DNA of 64,000 nucleotides, from contig DXIX01000015.1 of NCBI GenBank assembly GCA_019112635.1, positions 1-64,000 on the forward strand, written 5' to 3'. Position 1 is the stretch's first letter. Each line of letters opens with the position of its first letter. Made by a program: the position numbers and the translations under genes. This document shows positions 43,985-53,486 of the stretch, piece by piece. The notes beneath the pieces were generated by a model. It saw only the letters and a list, made by a program, of their open reading frames with translations. It had not been told where the DNA came from and searched no databases. This DNA comes from Candidatus Blautia intestinigallinarum. Its GTDB lineage: Bacteria; Bacillota; Clostridia; Lachnospirales; Lachnospiraceae.

Positions 43985-46900
43985 TTAGATAAAATCCATC
44001 AAAGACATCTGATTGGAATTCGGGATGTCCCCGAACAGATGCATATCATCCATCAGATCAATCACCGTCTTGCTGACTTTGGTCCGCATCCGGAAATCAT
44101 CCTTGGATAAAAAGGTACCTTCCTTGGCCGCCGAAACCACTGCGTCTGCAGCCTTATCCCCCAAACCTTCGATGGCATCCAGGGAAGGCATCAGTTTTCC
44201 ATTGACAATCTGGAATCTGTGCGCATCTGCCTGATAGAGATCCAGCGGCTCAAACTCGAAACCTCTGGCGTACATTTCCTGCACAATCTTCATATCTTTG
44301 ATCATATCCTGCTCTTTCTTTGTGGCAGCATCTCCTTTTTTACGAATCTCTTCCATGTGATATTCCAGCTTCTCCCTGCCCATACACATCATCTCATAGG
44401 AAAAACTGGTGGCACGGATACTGAAAAAAGCAGCGTAATAAGCCAGCGGGTAGAAAATCTTATACCAGGCAATCCGGTAGGCCATCATCACGTAGGCCGC
44501 CGCATGAGCCTTGGGGAACATATAGGAAATCTGTTTGCAGGACCAGATATACCAGTCCGGCACATTGTTCTCCTTCATGATCTCCTCCCACTCCGGTTTC
44601 AGCCCTTTTCCCTTACGCACGCTCTCCATAATGGTAAACGCCTGGCTGCTCTCCACTCCCTGATTGATCAGATACCCCATGATATCATCACGGGTACAGA
44701 TCGCCGTGGAGATGGTCGCCTTGCCCTGGCGGATCAGCTCCTGGGCATTTCCCAGCCACACATTGGTTCCATGGGAAAGGCCGGAGATACGCACCAGGTC
44801 GGAAAAACAGCTTGGCTTTGTATCCTGCAGCATACCGATGACGAAATCTGTTCCGAACTCAGGAATTCCCAGACATCCCAGAGGACATCCCCCAATGTCC
44901 TTGGGCTCAATCCCCAGAGCCTTCGTGCTGGAAAACAGGGACATCACCTCCGGATTGTCCAGAGGAACATCCTTTGCGTTGGTCCCCGTCAGATCCTCCA
45001 GCATACGGATCATGGTGGGATCATCGTGTCCGAGAATATCCAGCTTCAGCAGGTTTCCGTCGATGGAGTGATAGTCAAAATGTGTGGTGATAATATCTGA
45101 GTTCACGTCGTTGGCCGGATGCTGCACCGGCGTGAATTTCTCAATCTCCTCCCCATGGGGAAGGACAATGATTCCTCCCGGGTGCTGTCCTGTGGTCCGC
45201 CGGATTCCGGTACAGCCCTTCACCAGGCGGTTGATCTCGCAGTAACGCTTCGGCTGCCCGTGCTCCTCAAAATAGTTCTTCACATAGCCGAAGGCCGTCT
45301 TCTCCGCCAGGGTACCGATGGTTCCCGCCTTGAAGGTATGCCCCTCCCCGAAGATTACCTCCGTGTACTTGTGGGCAGTGGCCTGATACTCTCCGGAGAA
45401 ATTCAAGTCAATATCCGGCTCTTTGTCTCCCTTAAAGCCCAGGAACGTCTCGAAGGGGATGTCAAACCCATTCTTGTTCATCTTCGTGCCGCATTTTGGG
45501 CAGACTTTATCCGGCATATCACAGCCGACTTTTCCCACATATTTTTTCACGTCCTCCGAGTCGAAATCACTGTATTTACAGTTGGGACATACATAGTGGG
45601 GCGGCAGAGGATTCACCTCTGTGATTCCCGCCATGGTGGCAGCCAGGGAAGAACCGACAGACCCTCTGGAGCCCACCAGATATCCATCCTCATTGGACTT
45701 CCACACCAGTTTCTGGGCGATGATATACATCACCGCGTAACCGTTGGAGATAATGGAATGAAGCTCTTTTTTCAGCCGTTCCTCCACAATCGGCGGAAGC
45801 GGATCCCCATATATTTCATGGGCTTTATTATAACAGATATTTCTCAGATCCTGGTCCGAATTCTCTATGACAGGAGGACATTTGTCCGGGTGGATAGGCG
45901 ATACTTTGTCACACATATCCGCAATTTTCAGCGTGTTGGTGATCACCACCTCCTCCGCCTTCTCACTCCCCAAATAGGAGAATTCTTCCAGCATTTCCTC
46001 CGTAGTCCGCAGATAGAGCGGCGCCTGATCATCTGCATCGGAGAATCCTTTTCCACTCATGATGATTCTCCGGTAAATCTCATCCTGAGGGTCCATGAAA
46101 TGAACATCACAGGTGGCCACCACCGGCTTTTGAAACTGTTCTCCCAGCTTCACAATCCTGCGGTTCATCTCCTTCAAATCCTCCATGGAATGGATCTTGT
46201 CATTCTTCTCATCCGCGATCATAAATTTATTGTTTCCCAGGGGCTGAATCTCCAGATAATCGTAGAAATTCACAAGCCTTGCGATCTCCTGGGGAGAGGC
46301 ATCCCGCAGAAGAGCCTGGTACAGCTCCCCTGCCTCGCAGGCACTCCCGATGATCAGCCCTTCCCGGTGTTCCAAAAAGACACTCTTGGGAACCCTGGGT
46401 CTTCGGTTGTAATACTTCAGATGGGACAGGGACACCAGCTTATACAGATTGATTCTCCCCGTCTCACTGGCCGCCAGAATAATGGCATGGTAGGTGGGAA
46501 GCTTCTTCACCGTATTCTCCGATACGGAGCCCTGGCTGTTCAGCTCATCCACGTTGAAGATGTCTCTCTCCTCAAGCATCTTCACAAATTTCACAAAGAT
46601 TTCCGCCGTACACCCCGCATCATCCACCGCCCGGTGATGATGTCCCAGCGGAATATTGAGCGCCTTCGCCACCGTGTCCAGCTTGAAACGGTTCAAAGCC
46701 GGCAGCAGAAAACGCGCCATCCCCACCGTGTCAATGTATGTGAAATCATGGGCGATTCCCAGGCGGTCACAGTTCTCCTCGATGAAGCTCATATCAAAAT
46801 CCGCGTTGTGAGCCACCATCACTGCTCCCTGGCAGAATTCCAGAAATTGGGGAAGAACCTCCTCGATCACGGGAGCGTCCATCACCATATTGTCATTGAT

Positions 46901-48379
46901 GCTGGTCAGCTGTTCAATTCTAAATGGAATCGGTGTTCTGGGATTCACAAAGGTGGAAAAACGATCCACAATCTCACCGTCTGTCACCCGCACCGCGCCG
47001 ATCTCAATGATCTGGCAGCTTGCCGGGGAAAATCCTGTCGTCTCCAGGTCGAACACCACAAAAGAGCCGTCCAGACTCTGTCCTTTTCCATTGACCACCA
47101 TTCCCTTCAGATCGTCCACCAGATAGGCCTCCATTCCATAGAGCACTTTGAAATCCGCGTCCTTCGGGATATTCCAGGTCTCATGGAATGCCTCAGGGAA
47201 GGACTGGACCACCCCATGGTCCGTGATGGCAATCCCCTTATGTCCCCACTGATAGGCGCGCTTCACCAGTTCCTTGGCATCCGTCACACCATCCATATCG
47301 CTCATCTTTGTGTGACAGTGAAGCTCGATTCTCTTCACCGGACTGTTGTCCTGCCGTACCGTGGTGAAATCCGGAATCTTCTTGATTCCTGAGAGGGAAG
47401 CGATGGTCAGCTCCCGGTCGAACCGGTCAATGTTGGTGATTCCCTTCAACTTCAAAAAGGCACCCTTCTGGATGCTCTCCCGCATCTGGGGTACCTGTTC
47501 ATTTTTCAGGAATAACTTCACAGTGATGCTGTCTGTGAAATCGGTCACGGAGAAGATGAAAATCGTCTTCTCTCCACGGATCTCTCTCTCCTCCACTTCC
47601 ATCACCTGTCCACGGATCACCACTTCACCCATCTCACCGGTGATGGTCTCAAGAGGAATGGCCTCCTCGTCAAAGTCTCTTCCGTATACCAGATCCGCAG
47701 GTCTGTCCCGCCTGTGGGTCCGGGCGAAGTCGGATTCTTTGTCCTTTCGGCCTTTCTTTTCCTTCTCTTCTTTCTTCTCCGCCTCCTGCTCCTGGTTCTT
47801 CTGGACTTTGCGGACCATCTGGCTGATCTCCTGCTCAATCCGCAGCTTGGAATTCTTGCGGAATTTGCTCTCGCCCATCTTCACAAAGACCGGCTCCACT
47901 CGCAGATCCATGCCGCAGCGCTCACAGAAGACTTTCTCCAGATATTCCACAAGAATCTCTCCCTTCTCGTGGGAGATCAGAGAATCCGGGAGTGTCAGCA
48001 CCATATCGTGGCTGTCCTTAAACTCTATTTTGGACTGCTGGAACAAATTGTACTCCAGCATATTATAATTCTTAAGCTCCAGCAGCATGCTGGAGTGATA
48101 GATATCCAGAAAATTTTCCGGCGTATACTGTTTTGACAGCTGAAACTTCTCTATCACTTTCACTGCAATGGGGATACCGGGAAAGCACTGGCGTAAAATC
48201 TCCTGTTCCAGCGCCAGAATATGCTTTTTGTGTATCCAGCGATCACTTCGGATGTATACCCGCAGGCAGGTCTTATCTGGATTGCAGGCCACTTTGGTGA
48301 CATGGACCCGTTCCAGCAGTTCCCTCAACTCCTCCCCCACTTTCAGGTGCGGAAACACCTCAAAGAAATCTTTTTCCAT
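43985..48379 (-). CDS. polC: DNA polymerase III alpha subunit, PolC type
   Basis: The main replicative polymerase of Firmicutes, with built-in 3'-5' exonuclease. The 1464-residue protein shows an N-terminal PolC_N region, OB fold (VVIRGQVMEVEEREI), PHP domain (ELHCHTKMSDMDGVTD and ITDHGVV) interrupted by a DEDDh exonuclease (FVVFDLETTGFSPASCQIIEIGA, about residue 430), a zinc motif CPNC ... CPKC, and the catalytic PDIDLNFSG. A charged Lys/Glu stretch lies near residues 190-230. It is 16 bp from ispG. Confidence 0.98.
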   Translation of the reverse strand: MEKDFFEVFPHLKVGEELRELLERVHVTKVACNPDKTCLRVYIRSDRWIHKKHILALEQEILRQCFPGIPIAVKVIEKFQLSKQYTPENFLDIYHSSMLLELKNYNMLEYNLFQQSKIEFKDSHDMVLTLPDSLISHEKGEILVEYLEKVFCERCGMDLRVEPVFVKMGESKFRKNSKLRIEQEISQMVRKVQKNQEQEAEKKEEKEKKGRKDKESDFARTHRRDRPADLVYGRDFDEEAIPLETITGEMGEVVIRGQVMEVEEREIRGEKTIFIFSVTDFTDSITVKLFLKNEQVPQMRESIQKGAFLKLKGITNIDRFDRELTIASLSGIKKIPDFTTVRQDNSPVKRIELHCHTKMSDMDGVTDAKELVKRAYQWGHKGIAITDHGVVQSFPEAFHETWNIPKDADFKVLYGMEAYLVDDLKGMVVNGKGQSLDGSFVVFDLETTGFSPASCQIIEIGAVRVTDGEIVDRFSTFVNPRTPIPFRIEQLTSINDNMVMDAPVIEEVLPQFLEFCQGAVMVAHNADFDMSFIEENCDRLGIAHDFTYIDTVGMARFLLPALNRFKLDTVAKALNIPLGHHHRAVDDAGCTAEIFVKFVKMLEERDIFNVDELNSQGSVSENTVKKLPTYHAIILAASETGRINLYKLVSLSHLKYYNRRPRVPKSVFLEHREGLIIGSACEAGELYQALLRDASPQEIARLVNFYDYLEIQPLGNNKFMIADEKNDKIHSMEDLKEMNRRIVKLGEQFQKPVVATCDVHFMDPQDEIYRRIIMSGKGFSDADDQAPLYLRTTEEMLEEFSYLGSEKAEEVVITNTLKIADMCDKVSPIHPDKCPPVIENSDQDLRNICYNKAHEIYGDPLPPIVEERLKKELHSIISNGYAVMYIIAQKLVWKSNEDGYLVGSRGSVGSSLAATMAGITEVNPLPPHYVCPNCKYSDFDSEDVKKYVGKVGCDMPDKVCPKCGTKMNKNGFDIPFETFLGFKGDKEPDIDLNFSGEYQATAHKYTEVIFGEGHTFKAGTIGTLAEKTAFGYVKNYFEEHGQPKRYCEINRLVKGCTGIRRTTGQHPGGIIVLPHGEEIEKFTPVQHPANDVNSDIITTHFDYHSIDGNLLKLDILGHDDPTMIRMLEDLTGTNAKDVPLDNPEVMSLFSSTKALGIEPKDIGGCPLGCLGIPEFGTDFVIGMLQDTKPSCFSDLVRISGLSHGTNVWLGNAQELIRQGKATISTAICTRDDIMGYLINQGVESSQAFTIMESVRKGKGLKPEWEEIMKENNVPDWYIWSCKQISYMFPKAHAAAYVMMAYRIAWYKIFYPLAYYAAFFSIRATSFSYEMMCMGREKLEYHMEEIRKKGDAATKKEQDMIKDMKIVQEMYARGFEFEPLDLYQADAHRFQIVNGKLMPSLDAIEGLGDKAADAVVSAAKEGTFLSKDDFRMRTKVSKTVIDLMDDMHLFGDIPNSNQMSLMDFI

Positions 48380-48395
48380 TCTAAACTCTTACCTC

Positions 48396-49451
48396 CTATT
48401 GCTGCCAGTGCAGCAACTCTTCCCGCAGACAGTCCAGAAGTTCTGCCTCCGGAACTTTCTTCACAATCTCACCCTTCTTAATCAGAAGGCCGTTGCCAAG
48501 GCCGCCGGCGATTCCGATATCTGCCTCCTTCGCCTCCCCGGGACCGTTGACCACACACCCCATCACGGCCACTTTCAGGTCCAGAGGAATATCCTGCACC
48601 ATATCCTCCACCTGATTGGCCAGACCGATGAGGTCGATCTGCGTTCTCCCGCAGGTTGGGCAGGAGACCACTTCAATCCCGCCCTTTCGAAGTCCCATAG
48701 TCTTCAGGATTCTCTTGGCAGCCTTCACTTCTTCCAGGGGAGCCCCGGTCAGCGATACCCGGATCGTGTCACCGATTCCCTGATACAGGATAATTCCCAG
48801 TCCCACCGCCGACTTGATGGTACCGGAATACAGCGTCCCCGCCTCTGTGATTCCCACGTGGAGCGGGTAATCCGTCTCCCTGGAAATCAGTTCATGGGCT
48901 CTGGCACACATGAGTACATCTGAGGATTTAATGCTGATCACCAACTGATCATATCCCAGATCCTCGATGATGTGCACCTTATCCAGGGCACTCTCCACCA
49001 GCCCTTCTGCGGTGACTCCCTGATACTTCTCCACCAGTTCCTTTTCCAGAGAACCGCTGTTGACTCCCACACGGATGGGAATCTTTCTCTCCTTCGCCAC
49101 ATCCACCACTGCCTTGATTCTATCCCGGCCTCCGATATTGCCCGGATTGATGCGGATTTTATCCGCCCCGTTTTCCATGGACGCGATGGCCAGGCGATAG
49201 TCGAAATGGATATCCGCCACAAGAGGGATGTGAATCTGTTTTTTGATCCTGGACAATGCCTTTGCCGCCTCCATGGTGGGTACCGCGCAGCGGATAATCT
49301 CACATCCCGCCTGCTCCAGTGACAGAATCTGCTCCACCGTAGCTTCCACATCTTCTGTCTTCGTATTTGTCATAGATTGGATCAACACCGGATTGCCTCC
49401 GCCGATCTTCCTGTCACCGATGGCAATCACCTTGGTATGGTCTCGATACAT
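48396..49451 (-). CDS. ispG: 4-hydroxy-3-methylbut-2-en-1-yl diphosphate synthase
   Basis: An iron-sulfur enzyme of the non-mevalonate isoprenoid pathway that reduces MEcPP to HMBPP. The 351-residue TIM-barrel form has RINPGNIGG, the cluster Cys pair in SCPTCGRTQIDL and the third Cys in CVVNGPGEAKEADIG. It is the shorter bacterial form without the plant-type insertion. It is co-directional with polC (16 bp) and the TelA-like gene (21 bp). Confidence 0.97.
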   Translation of the reverse strand: MYRDHTKVIAIGDRKIGGGNPVLIQSMTNTKTEDVEATVEQILSLEQAGCEIIRCAVPTMEAAKALSRIKKQIHIPLVADIHFDYRLAIASMENGADKIRINPGNIGGRDRIKAVVDVAKERKIPIRVGVNSGSLEKELVEKYQGVTAEGLVESALDKVHIIEDLGYDQLVISIKSSDVLMCARAHELISRETDYPLHVGITEAGTLYSGTIKSAVGLGIILYQGIGDTIRVSLTGAPLEEVKAAKRILKTMGLRKGGIEVVSCPTCGRTQIDLIGLANQVEDMVQDIPLDLKVAVMGCVVNGPGEAKEADIGIAGGLGNGLLIKKGEIVKKVPEAELLDCLREELLHWQQ

Positions 49452-49472
49452 AACTCTTTCCTCTCCTTTTGC

Positions 49473-50609
49473 TCAGCGAATCTCCAGCAATTTCTGTTTC
49501 AGCTCATTTTCCATCTGCCTAAGTTCCACTTCTGCCTGCCGGCGCTTCTGGCGGCCGTCCTGCTGAATCTTCATCACCTCGTCCAGCGTCTGAATCAGAG
49601 AGGCGTTGGTGTTTTTCAAAGTCTCAATATCCACAATTCCCCTCTCCGCTTCCTGGGCTGTCTGGATCGTTGCCATCTTAAGCGTCTGGGCATTCTTCCG
49701 CAGCAGTTCATTGGTCATATCCGTCACTTCCCGCTGGGCCTTCGCCGCCTGGGTGGAATGGGCGATGCCAAGGGCCAGAACCATCTGGCTCTTCCACAGA
49801 GGAATGGTGTTGACAATGGTAGTCTGAATCTTTTCCACCATCTGCGTGTCATTATTCTGCACCAGGCGGATCTGAGGCGCCGTCTGAATGGAAATCATAC
49901 GGGTCAGCTCCAGGTCATGGATCTTCTTCTCAAAACGATTGCACATACTGTCCAGATCCTGCGCCGCCTGGGCATCTTCCGGCAGTCCGGTGAGATTTGC
50001 CTTCTCCACCAGCTGTCTCAGCTGTCCGCTGCGTGTCTTCTCCAGCTTCTTCTTTCCCGCCAGAATGTACATAGACAATTCCTTAAAATAGGTCAGATTC
50101 TGGGCATACATTTTATCCAGCAGGGCAGAATCCTTCATCAGCCTCATCTGATGCTTTCTCAGAGCTTCCACGATGGCATCCACATTGGCCTCCGCCTTGC
50201 TGTATTTCAGTTTCATATTGTTGATCTTATTGCCCTGCTTCTTGAAAAAGCCAAACAGTCCCTTCTCTTCTTCCTCCGCATCGAAATTCTTCAGCTCACT
50301 GACCACCCCTGTGATCAGATCGCCCACCTCTCCCAGATCCTGGGTTTTCACATTCTCCAAGGCTGCGTCTGAGAAGTCCGCCATCTTCTTCTGCGTTCCC
50401 GCCCCGTACTGAAGAATCTGGTTGGTGTTGGTCAGATCGATCTGCTCGGCAAAGGAATCCACCATCTGCCGCTCCTTCTCGGTGAGAATGCTCTCATCCA
50501 TCGGCTGCTTTTCCTCTTCCGGCTTTGCAGGCGGCTTCTCCTGATTCGAAATACCCGGGTCCAGGGTCAGTGTGGGTGTGGTCTGGTCTGTATAATCAAA
50601 ATCTCCCAT
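49473..50609 (-). CDS. TelA/KlaA family protein (toxic anion resistance)
   Basis: A 378-residue, mostly helical cytoplasmic protein of the TelA family: MVDSFAEQIDLTNTNQILQYGAGTQKKMADFSD near residue 50, GLFGFFKK, and the C-terminal coiled coil (TNASLIQTLDEVMKIQQDGRQKRRQAE). Relatives are linked to tellurite and cell-envelope stress resistance; the mechanism is not known. It directly follows the XpaC-like gene (20 bp), a pairing common in Firmicutes. Confidence 0.9.
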   Translation of the reverse strand: MGDFDYTDQTTPTLTLDPGISNQEKPPAKPEEEKQPMDESILTEKERQMVDSFAEQIDLTNTNQILQYGAGTQKKMADFSDAALENVKTQDLGEVGDLITGVVSELKNFDAEEEEKGLFGFFKKQGNKINNMKLKYSKAEANVDAIVEALRKHQMRLMKDSALLDKMYAQNLTYFKELSMYILAGKKKLEKTRSGQLRQLVEKANLTGLPEDAQAAQDLDSMCNRFEKKIHDLELTRMISIQTAPQIRLVQNNDTQMVEKIQTTIVNTIPLWKSQMVLALGIAHSTQAAKAQREVTDMTNELLRKNAQTLKMATIQTAQEAERGIVDIETLKNTNASLIQTLDEVMKIQQDGRQKRRQAEVELRQMENELKQKLLEIR

Positions 50610-50629
50610 CGTCTCTCATTCCCTTCTCT

Positions 50630-51856
50630 TTATTCCTTCTGGAAATCATCTTTTGTCAGTCCCTCCTGGGCCAGCACGGTCTTCAGGACGGAAATATCGC
50701 TGGAGATATCCCATGCTTCTTCCTGGAAGATGGAATCCAAAAGCTTTTCAAATGCAATGTTTAAAGTGTCTAATGTATCTTCAATCTCCTTTTTGGAGTT
50801 TAAAATATTCTCCCCCTGCACCGGCTGCACAATCAGATCTTCATAGGCGTCCAGAAGCTTCACCGTCACCGGCAGATAATAATCCATCAGCTTATCCAGA
50901 TCCGGAATCACCTCCGGGTGTTCCTTCGCCCTCTGGAAAATCTTCTGCACCACCATCTCCATGTGGGAGATCTTCTGAGAAATCAGCTCGCCCGGAATGG
51001 CATCGTTGCTCTTTCGAATCTCTTCCAGATAATGATTGCCCCGATCCAGAACCTCCTGCACATCCTTATCCGAACTGGTCATGGAGGCTCTCTGTTCCTC
51101 CTGGGCTCTTAACATTTCCTCCCTTTGCTTTTGCAGTCTCAAATACTCCTTATAAGTCTGATTGCTGGTAATCAGAGTCGTCTCACTGTCATCCACATGT
51201 CCCTGGCGGAACCAGCCCTTGGAAATCATCCAGTAGAGTTCCTTGCGGATCTCTTTCTCCGTCTTCCCCACATACCTGGCAAGCTCATCAATCTCACAGT
51301 AAGTTCTCCCTTTCAGACGGATACAAAACCATTTGAAATGACTCACCAGCCGGTTCATGCGCAGCCCGCGGCTCAGGAGAAATCCGCCCGCTCCCCCGAA
51401 GACCAGGAGAAAAACCACCAGCATCGTCAGCTCCGCCGCCGAAGAAGTTCCACCTATTAGAAGGGTCAGAAGCCCAATCGCCATCAGAAGTCCCGTTCCC
51501 AGAAGTCCAATTCCCGCACAAATCTCAATAATCCCCTGTGCTCTGGGGCCGCCCGTCCGGGAATAGAGCAGTCTCTCCTGTTTTACCTGAGCAGGTGGTC
51601 TTTGCGCAGTCTGCTCCCTGTACACCTGTCTGGACTCCCTGTAAGACCGGGGACGGCGCACAGGAGGAGGACCTCCCGGCATTCCATCCCAGTCCTGTCC
51701 CAGAACATTTCGAAGCACCTCTGTGCCATCCCGCACCGCCCGATTCAGCGTCTGGGTGATGTTTTCGTTAAGCTGCCGGAAATCCCTGGAATTCACCGCA
51801 TCCTGAACGATCTTCTGTACTTTGTCACCGAGATCGTACCAATCCTGATTTCTCAT
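50630..51856 (-). CDS. XpaC family (5-bromo-4-chloroindolyl phosphate hydrolysis) membrane protein
   Basis: A 408-residue protein with an N-terminal amphipathic region, a proline-rich stretch (GGPPPVRRPRSYRE), two transmembrane helices (about 110-165) and a C-terminal XpaC-like helical domain with coiled coil. A winged-helix-like segment, YCEIDELARYVGKTEKEIRKELYWMISKGWF, lies between. Function is not established. ATG 51856 with GGAGG 6 bases upstream replaces the track start at 51946, which lies in the folA terminator. Confidence 0.85.
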   Translation of the reverse strand: MRNQDWYDLGDKVQKIVQDAVNSRDFRQLNENITQTLNRAVRDGTEVLRNVLGQDWDGMPGGPPPVRRPRSYRESRQVYREQTAQRPPAQVKQERLLYSRTGGPRAQGIIEICAGIGLLGTGLLMAIGLLTLLIGGTSSAAELTMLVVFLLVFGGAGGFLLSRGLRMNRLVSHFKWFCIRLKGRTYCEIDELARYVGKTEKEIRKELYWMISKGWFRQGHVDDSETTLITSNQTYKEYLRLQKQREEMLRAQEEQRASMTSSDKDVQEVLDRGNHYLEEIRKSNDAIPGELISQKISHMEMVVQKIFQRAKEHPEVIPDLDKLMDYYLPVTVKLLDAYEDLIVQPVQGENILNSKKEIEDTLDTLNIAFEKLLDSIFQEEAWDISSDISVLKTVLAQEGLTKDDFQKE

Positions 51857-51893
51857 ATAATGCCTCCATCTTTTTACGTAGATACCTGGAATC

Positions 51894-51922
51894 ATTATAA
51901 CGGAATCCCATAAAAAAAGCAA
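51894..51922 (-). promoter_or_regulatory. Promoter of the xpaC-telA-ispG-polC-fbp run, overlapping the folA terminator
   Basis: TTGCTT, 17 bp, TATAAT on the minus strand. The -35 element is built from the 3' arm and T-run of the folA terminator. Confidence 0.7.
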
Positions 51923-51953
51923 TGCGCAGGGCCCTCCCCCGCGCATCGCTTTT
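51912..51953 (-). terminator. Terminator after folA
   Basis: Minus strand AAAAGCGATGCGC pairs with GCGCATTGCTTTT (one G-T) around a GC-rich loop and ends in TTTTTTT. Confidence 0.88.
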
Positions 51954-51957
51954 GAAT

Positions 51958-52449
51958 TTATTTCACCCTCTCATACCGTACAAACTGATACTCCAGATCG
52001 AAGTAAGTCTGTTCCTCACTGGAGGCCGCCACTCTCCACTGAGGCATCTCATCCAGATTGGGAAAATGGGTATCCGCCTCATAGGCATAATCAATCTTTG
52101 TCACATGAGCCACATCGCAATAAGGAAGCAGCTGCTCATAGACACTGGCTCCCCCGATCACATAGACATTCTCAGAGGGATACTTCTTCAGTTCCTCAAG
52201 CAATTCCTTCTCACTGTGAACGATGACCGCGTCTTTTGCCTGATAATTTTCATTTCTTGTGAGAACAATATTCGTTCTCTTCTTCAGCGGCAGTCCGTTG
52301 GGAAAGCTTTCCAGCGTCTTTCTTCCCATGACCACCACATTTCCCGTCGTCGTCTCCCGGAAATATTTCATATCCGCAGGGATACTCACCAGCAGTTTGT
52401 TATCCTTGCCGATCCCCCAGTTCTGGTCCACAGCCACAATGATATTCAT
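51958..52449 (-). CDS. folA: Dihydrofolate reductase
   Basis: It reduces dihydrofolate, regenerating the cofactor consumed by ThyA. The 163-residue protein has the N-terminal AVDQNWGIGKDNKLL, substrate Asp/Glu region IPADMKYFRETT, NADPH-binding VVMGRKTLESFP and VYVIGGASVYEQLLP. It is 20 bp downstream of thyA, the classical pairing, and is followed by a strong terminator. Confidence 0.97.
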   Translation of the reverse strand: MNIIVAVDQNWGIGKDNKLLVSIPADMKYFRETTTGNVVVMGRKTLESFPNGLPLKKRTNIVLTRNENYQAKDAVIVHSEKELLEELKKYPSENVYVIGGASVYEQLLPYCDVAHVTKIDYAYEADTHFPNLDEMPQWRVAASSEEQTYFDLEYQFVRYERVK

Positions 52450-52469
52450 TCTTCTCTCTCCTTCTTTTC

Positions 52470-53318
52470 TCAGATTGCAATGGGAATATTCTTCACCTGC
52501 GGCCCTGCCTGGTAATTCTCCACAACCAGATCATCCACCGTAAAGGCATAGAAATCCTTCACCTCCGGGTTCAGATAGACCGTGGGCGCAGGATACGTCG
52601 GTCTTTGAATCAATTCCTCAATCACCGGCACATGGCGGTCATAGATGTGACAGTCCGCAATCACATGCACCAGTTCTCCCACCTGCATATCACAGGCCTG
52701 GGCGAACATGTGGACTAACAGGGCATACTGGCACACATTCCAGTTATTCGCCGCCAGAATATCCTGGGAACGCTGATTCAAAATGGCATTCAACGTCAGC
52801 TTTTCGCTCCCCGGCTCCTGCGTCACATTAAAGGTCATGGAATAAGCACAGGGATACAGATGCATTTCATGCAGATCCTGATGCACATAGATATTAGTCA
52901 TGATTCTGCGGCTGAACGGATTGTTCTTCAAATCATAAAGAACCCGGTCTACCTGATCCATCATCCCTTCCTTATATTCATGCTTCACACTCATCTGATA
53001 GCCATAGGCCTTTCCGATGGAACCGCTCTCATCCGCCCAACTGTCCCAGATGTGGCTGTGCAGGTCGTGGATATTGTTGGATTTCTTCTGCCAGATCCAC
53101 AGGATCTCATCAAAAGCACTCTTGAGCGCTGTCTTGCGCAGGGTGAGCGCCGGGAACTCCTTTCTGAGATCGTAACGGTTCACAACCCCGAATTTTTTAA
53201 TGGTGTATGCCGGCGTCCCGTCCTCCCAGACAGGACGTACCTTCTCTCCCTTTGTGTCAGTACCGTTCTCGAGGACATCTTTGCACATGGAAATAAATAT
53301 ATGGTCTGCCAGGCTCAT
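52470..53318 (-). CDS. thyA: Thymidylate synthase (ThyA), divergent type
   Basis: It methylates dUMP to dTMP using methylenetetrahydrofolate. The 282-residue protein has the nucleophile in HLYPCAYSMTF, QRSQDILAANNWN, and the dUMP-binding HVIADCHIYDRHV. The residue after the Cys is Ala rather than His (PCH in E. coli), and the WR motif after YG is absent. This recalls the Bacillus ThyA/phage phi3T branch rather than the enterobacterial one. ATG 53318 (AAGGAGAG upstream) replaces the track start. The leader has a terminator before the start codon. Confidence 0.93.
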   Translation of the reverse strand: MSLADHIFISMCKDVLENGTDTKGEKVRPVWEDGTPAYTIKKFGVVNRYDLRKEFPALTLRKTALKSAFDEILWIWQKKSNNIHDLHSHIWDSWADESGSIGKAYGYQMSVKHEYKEGMMDQVDRVLYDLKNNPFSRRIMTNIYVHQDLHEMHLYPCAYSMTFNVTQEPGSEKLTLNAILNQRSQDILAANNWNVCQYALLVHMFAQACDMQVGELVHVIADCHIYDRHVPVIEELIQRPTYPAPTVYLNPEVKDFYAFTVDDLVVENYQAGPQVKNIPIAI

Positions 53319-53338
53319 AGCTCTCTCCTTTCTCTCTG

Positions 53339-53364
53339 AAAAAAATTCCCGCTGCGGGAATTTT
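53339..53364 (-). terminator. Leader terminator (attenuator) upstream of thyA
   Basis: Minus strand AAAATTCCCG, 3-nt loop, CGGGAATTTT followed by TTT (seven T in total). It lies between the thyA promoter and its Shine-Dalgarno, about 15 nt after the predicted start, leaving no room for an upstream antiterminator stem. Confidence 0.85.
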
Positions 53365-53384
53365 GTCTTCATCACAATATAACT

Positions 53385-53413
53385 AGTATAACTTAAGAAA
53401 CCCAAGCCGACAA
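53385..53413 (-). promoter_or_regulatory. thyA promoter
   Basis: TTGTCG, 17 bp, TATACT on the minus strand; predicted start near 53378-53380. Confidence 0.65.
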
Positions 53414-53449
53414 GGAGAAACTGAAAAAAGCACCGGCATCCATTCCAGG

Positions 53450-53479
53450 TTGGACATCCTGGCCATTTCATGTTATGAT
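53450..53479 (+). promoter_or_regulatory. VanZ gene promoter, predicted leaderless
   Basis: TTGGAC, 18 bp, TATGAT. The expected start falls at 53486-53487, where 53487 is the A of the ATG. There is no usable Shine-Dalgarno inside a transcript starting there. Confidence 0.55.
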
Positions 53480-53486
53480 AGGGCTC

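Noticed and set aside
45119-47392. Plus-strand 757-residue ORF inside polC
   Set aside because: Long open frame opposite polC caused by codon bias. The composition (many His, Arg, Leu, Gln) is typical of an antisense shadow, and no known motif is seen.
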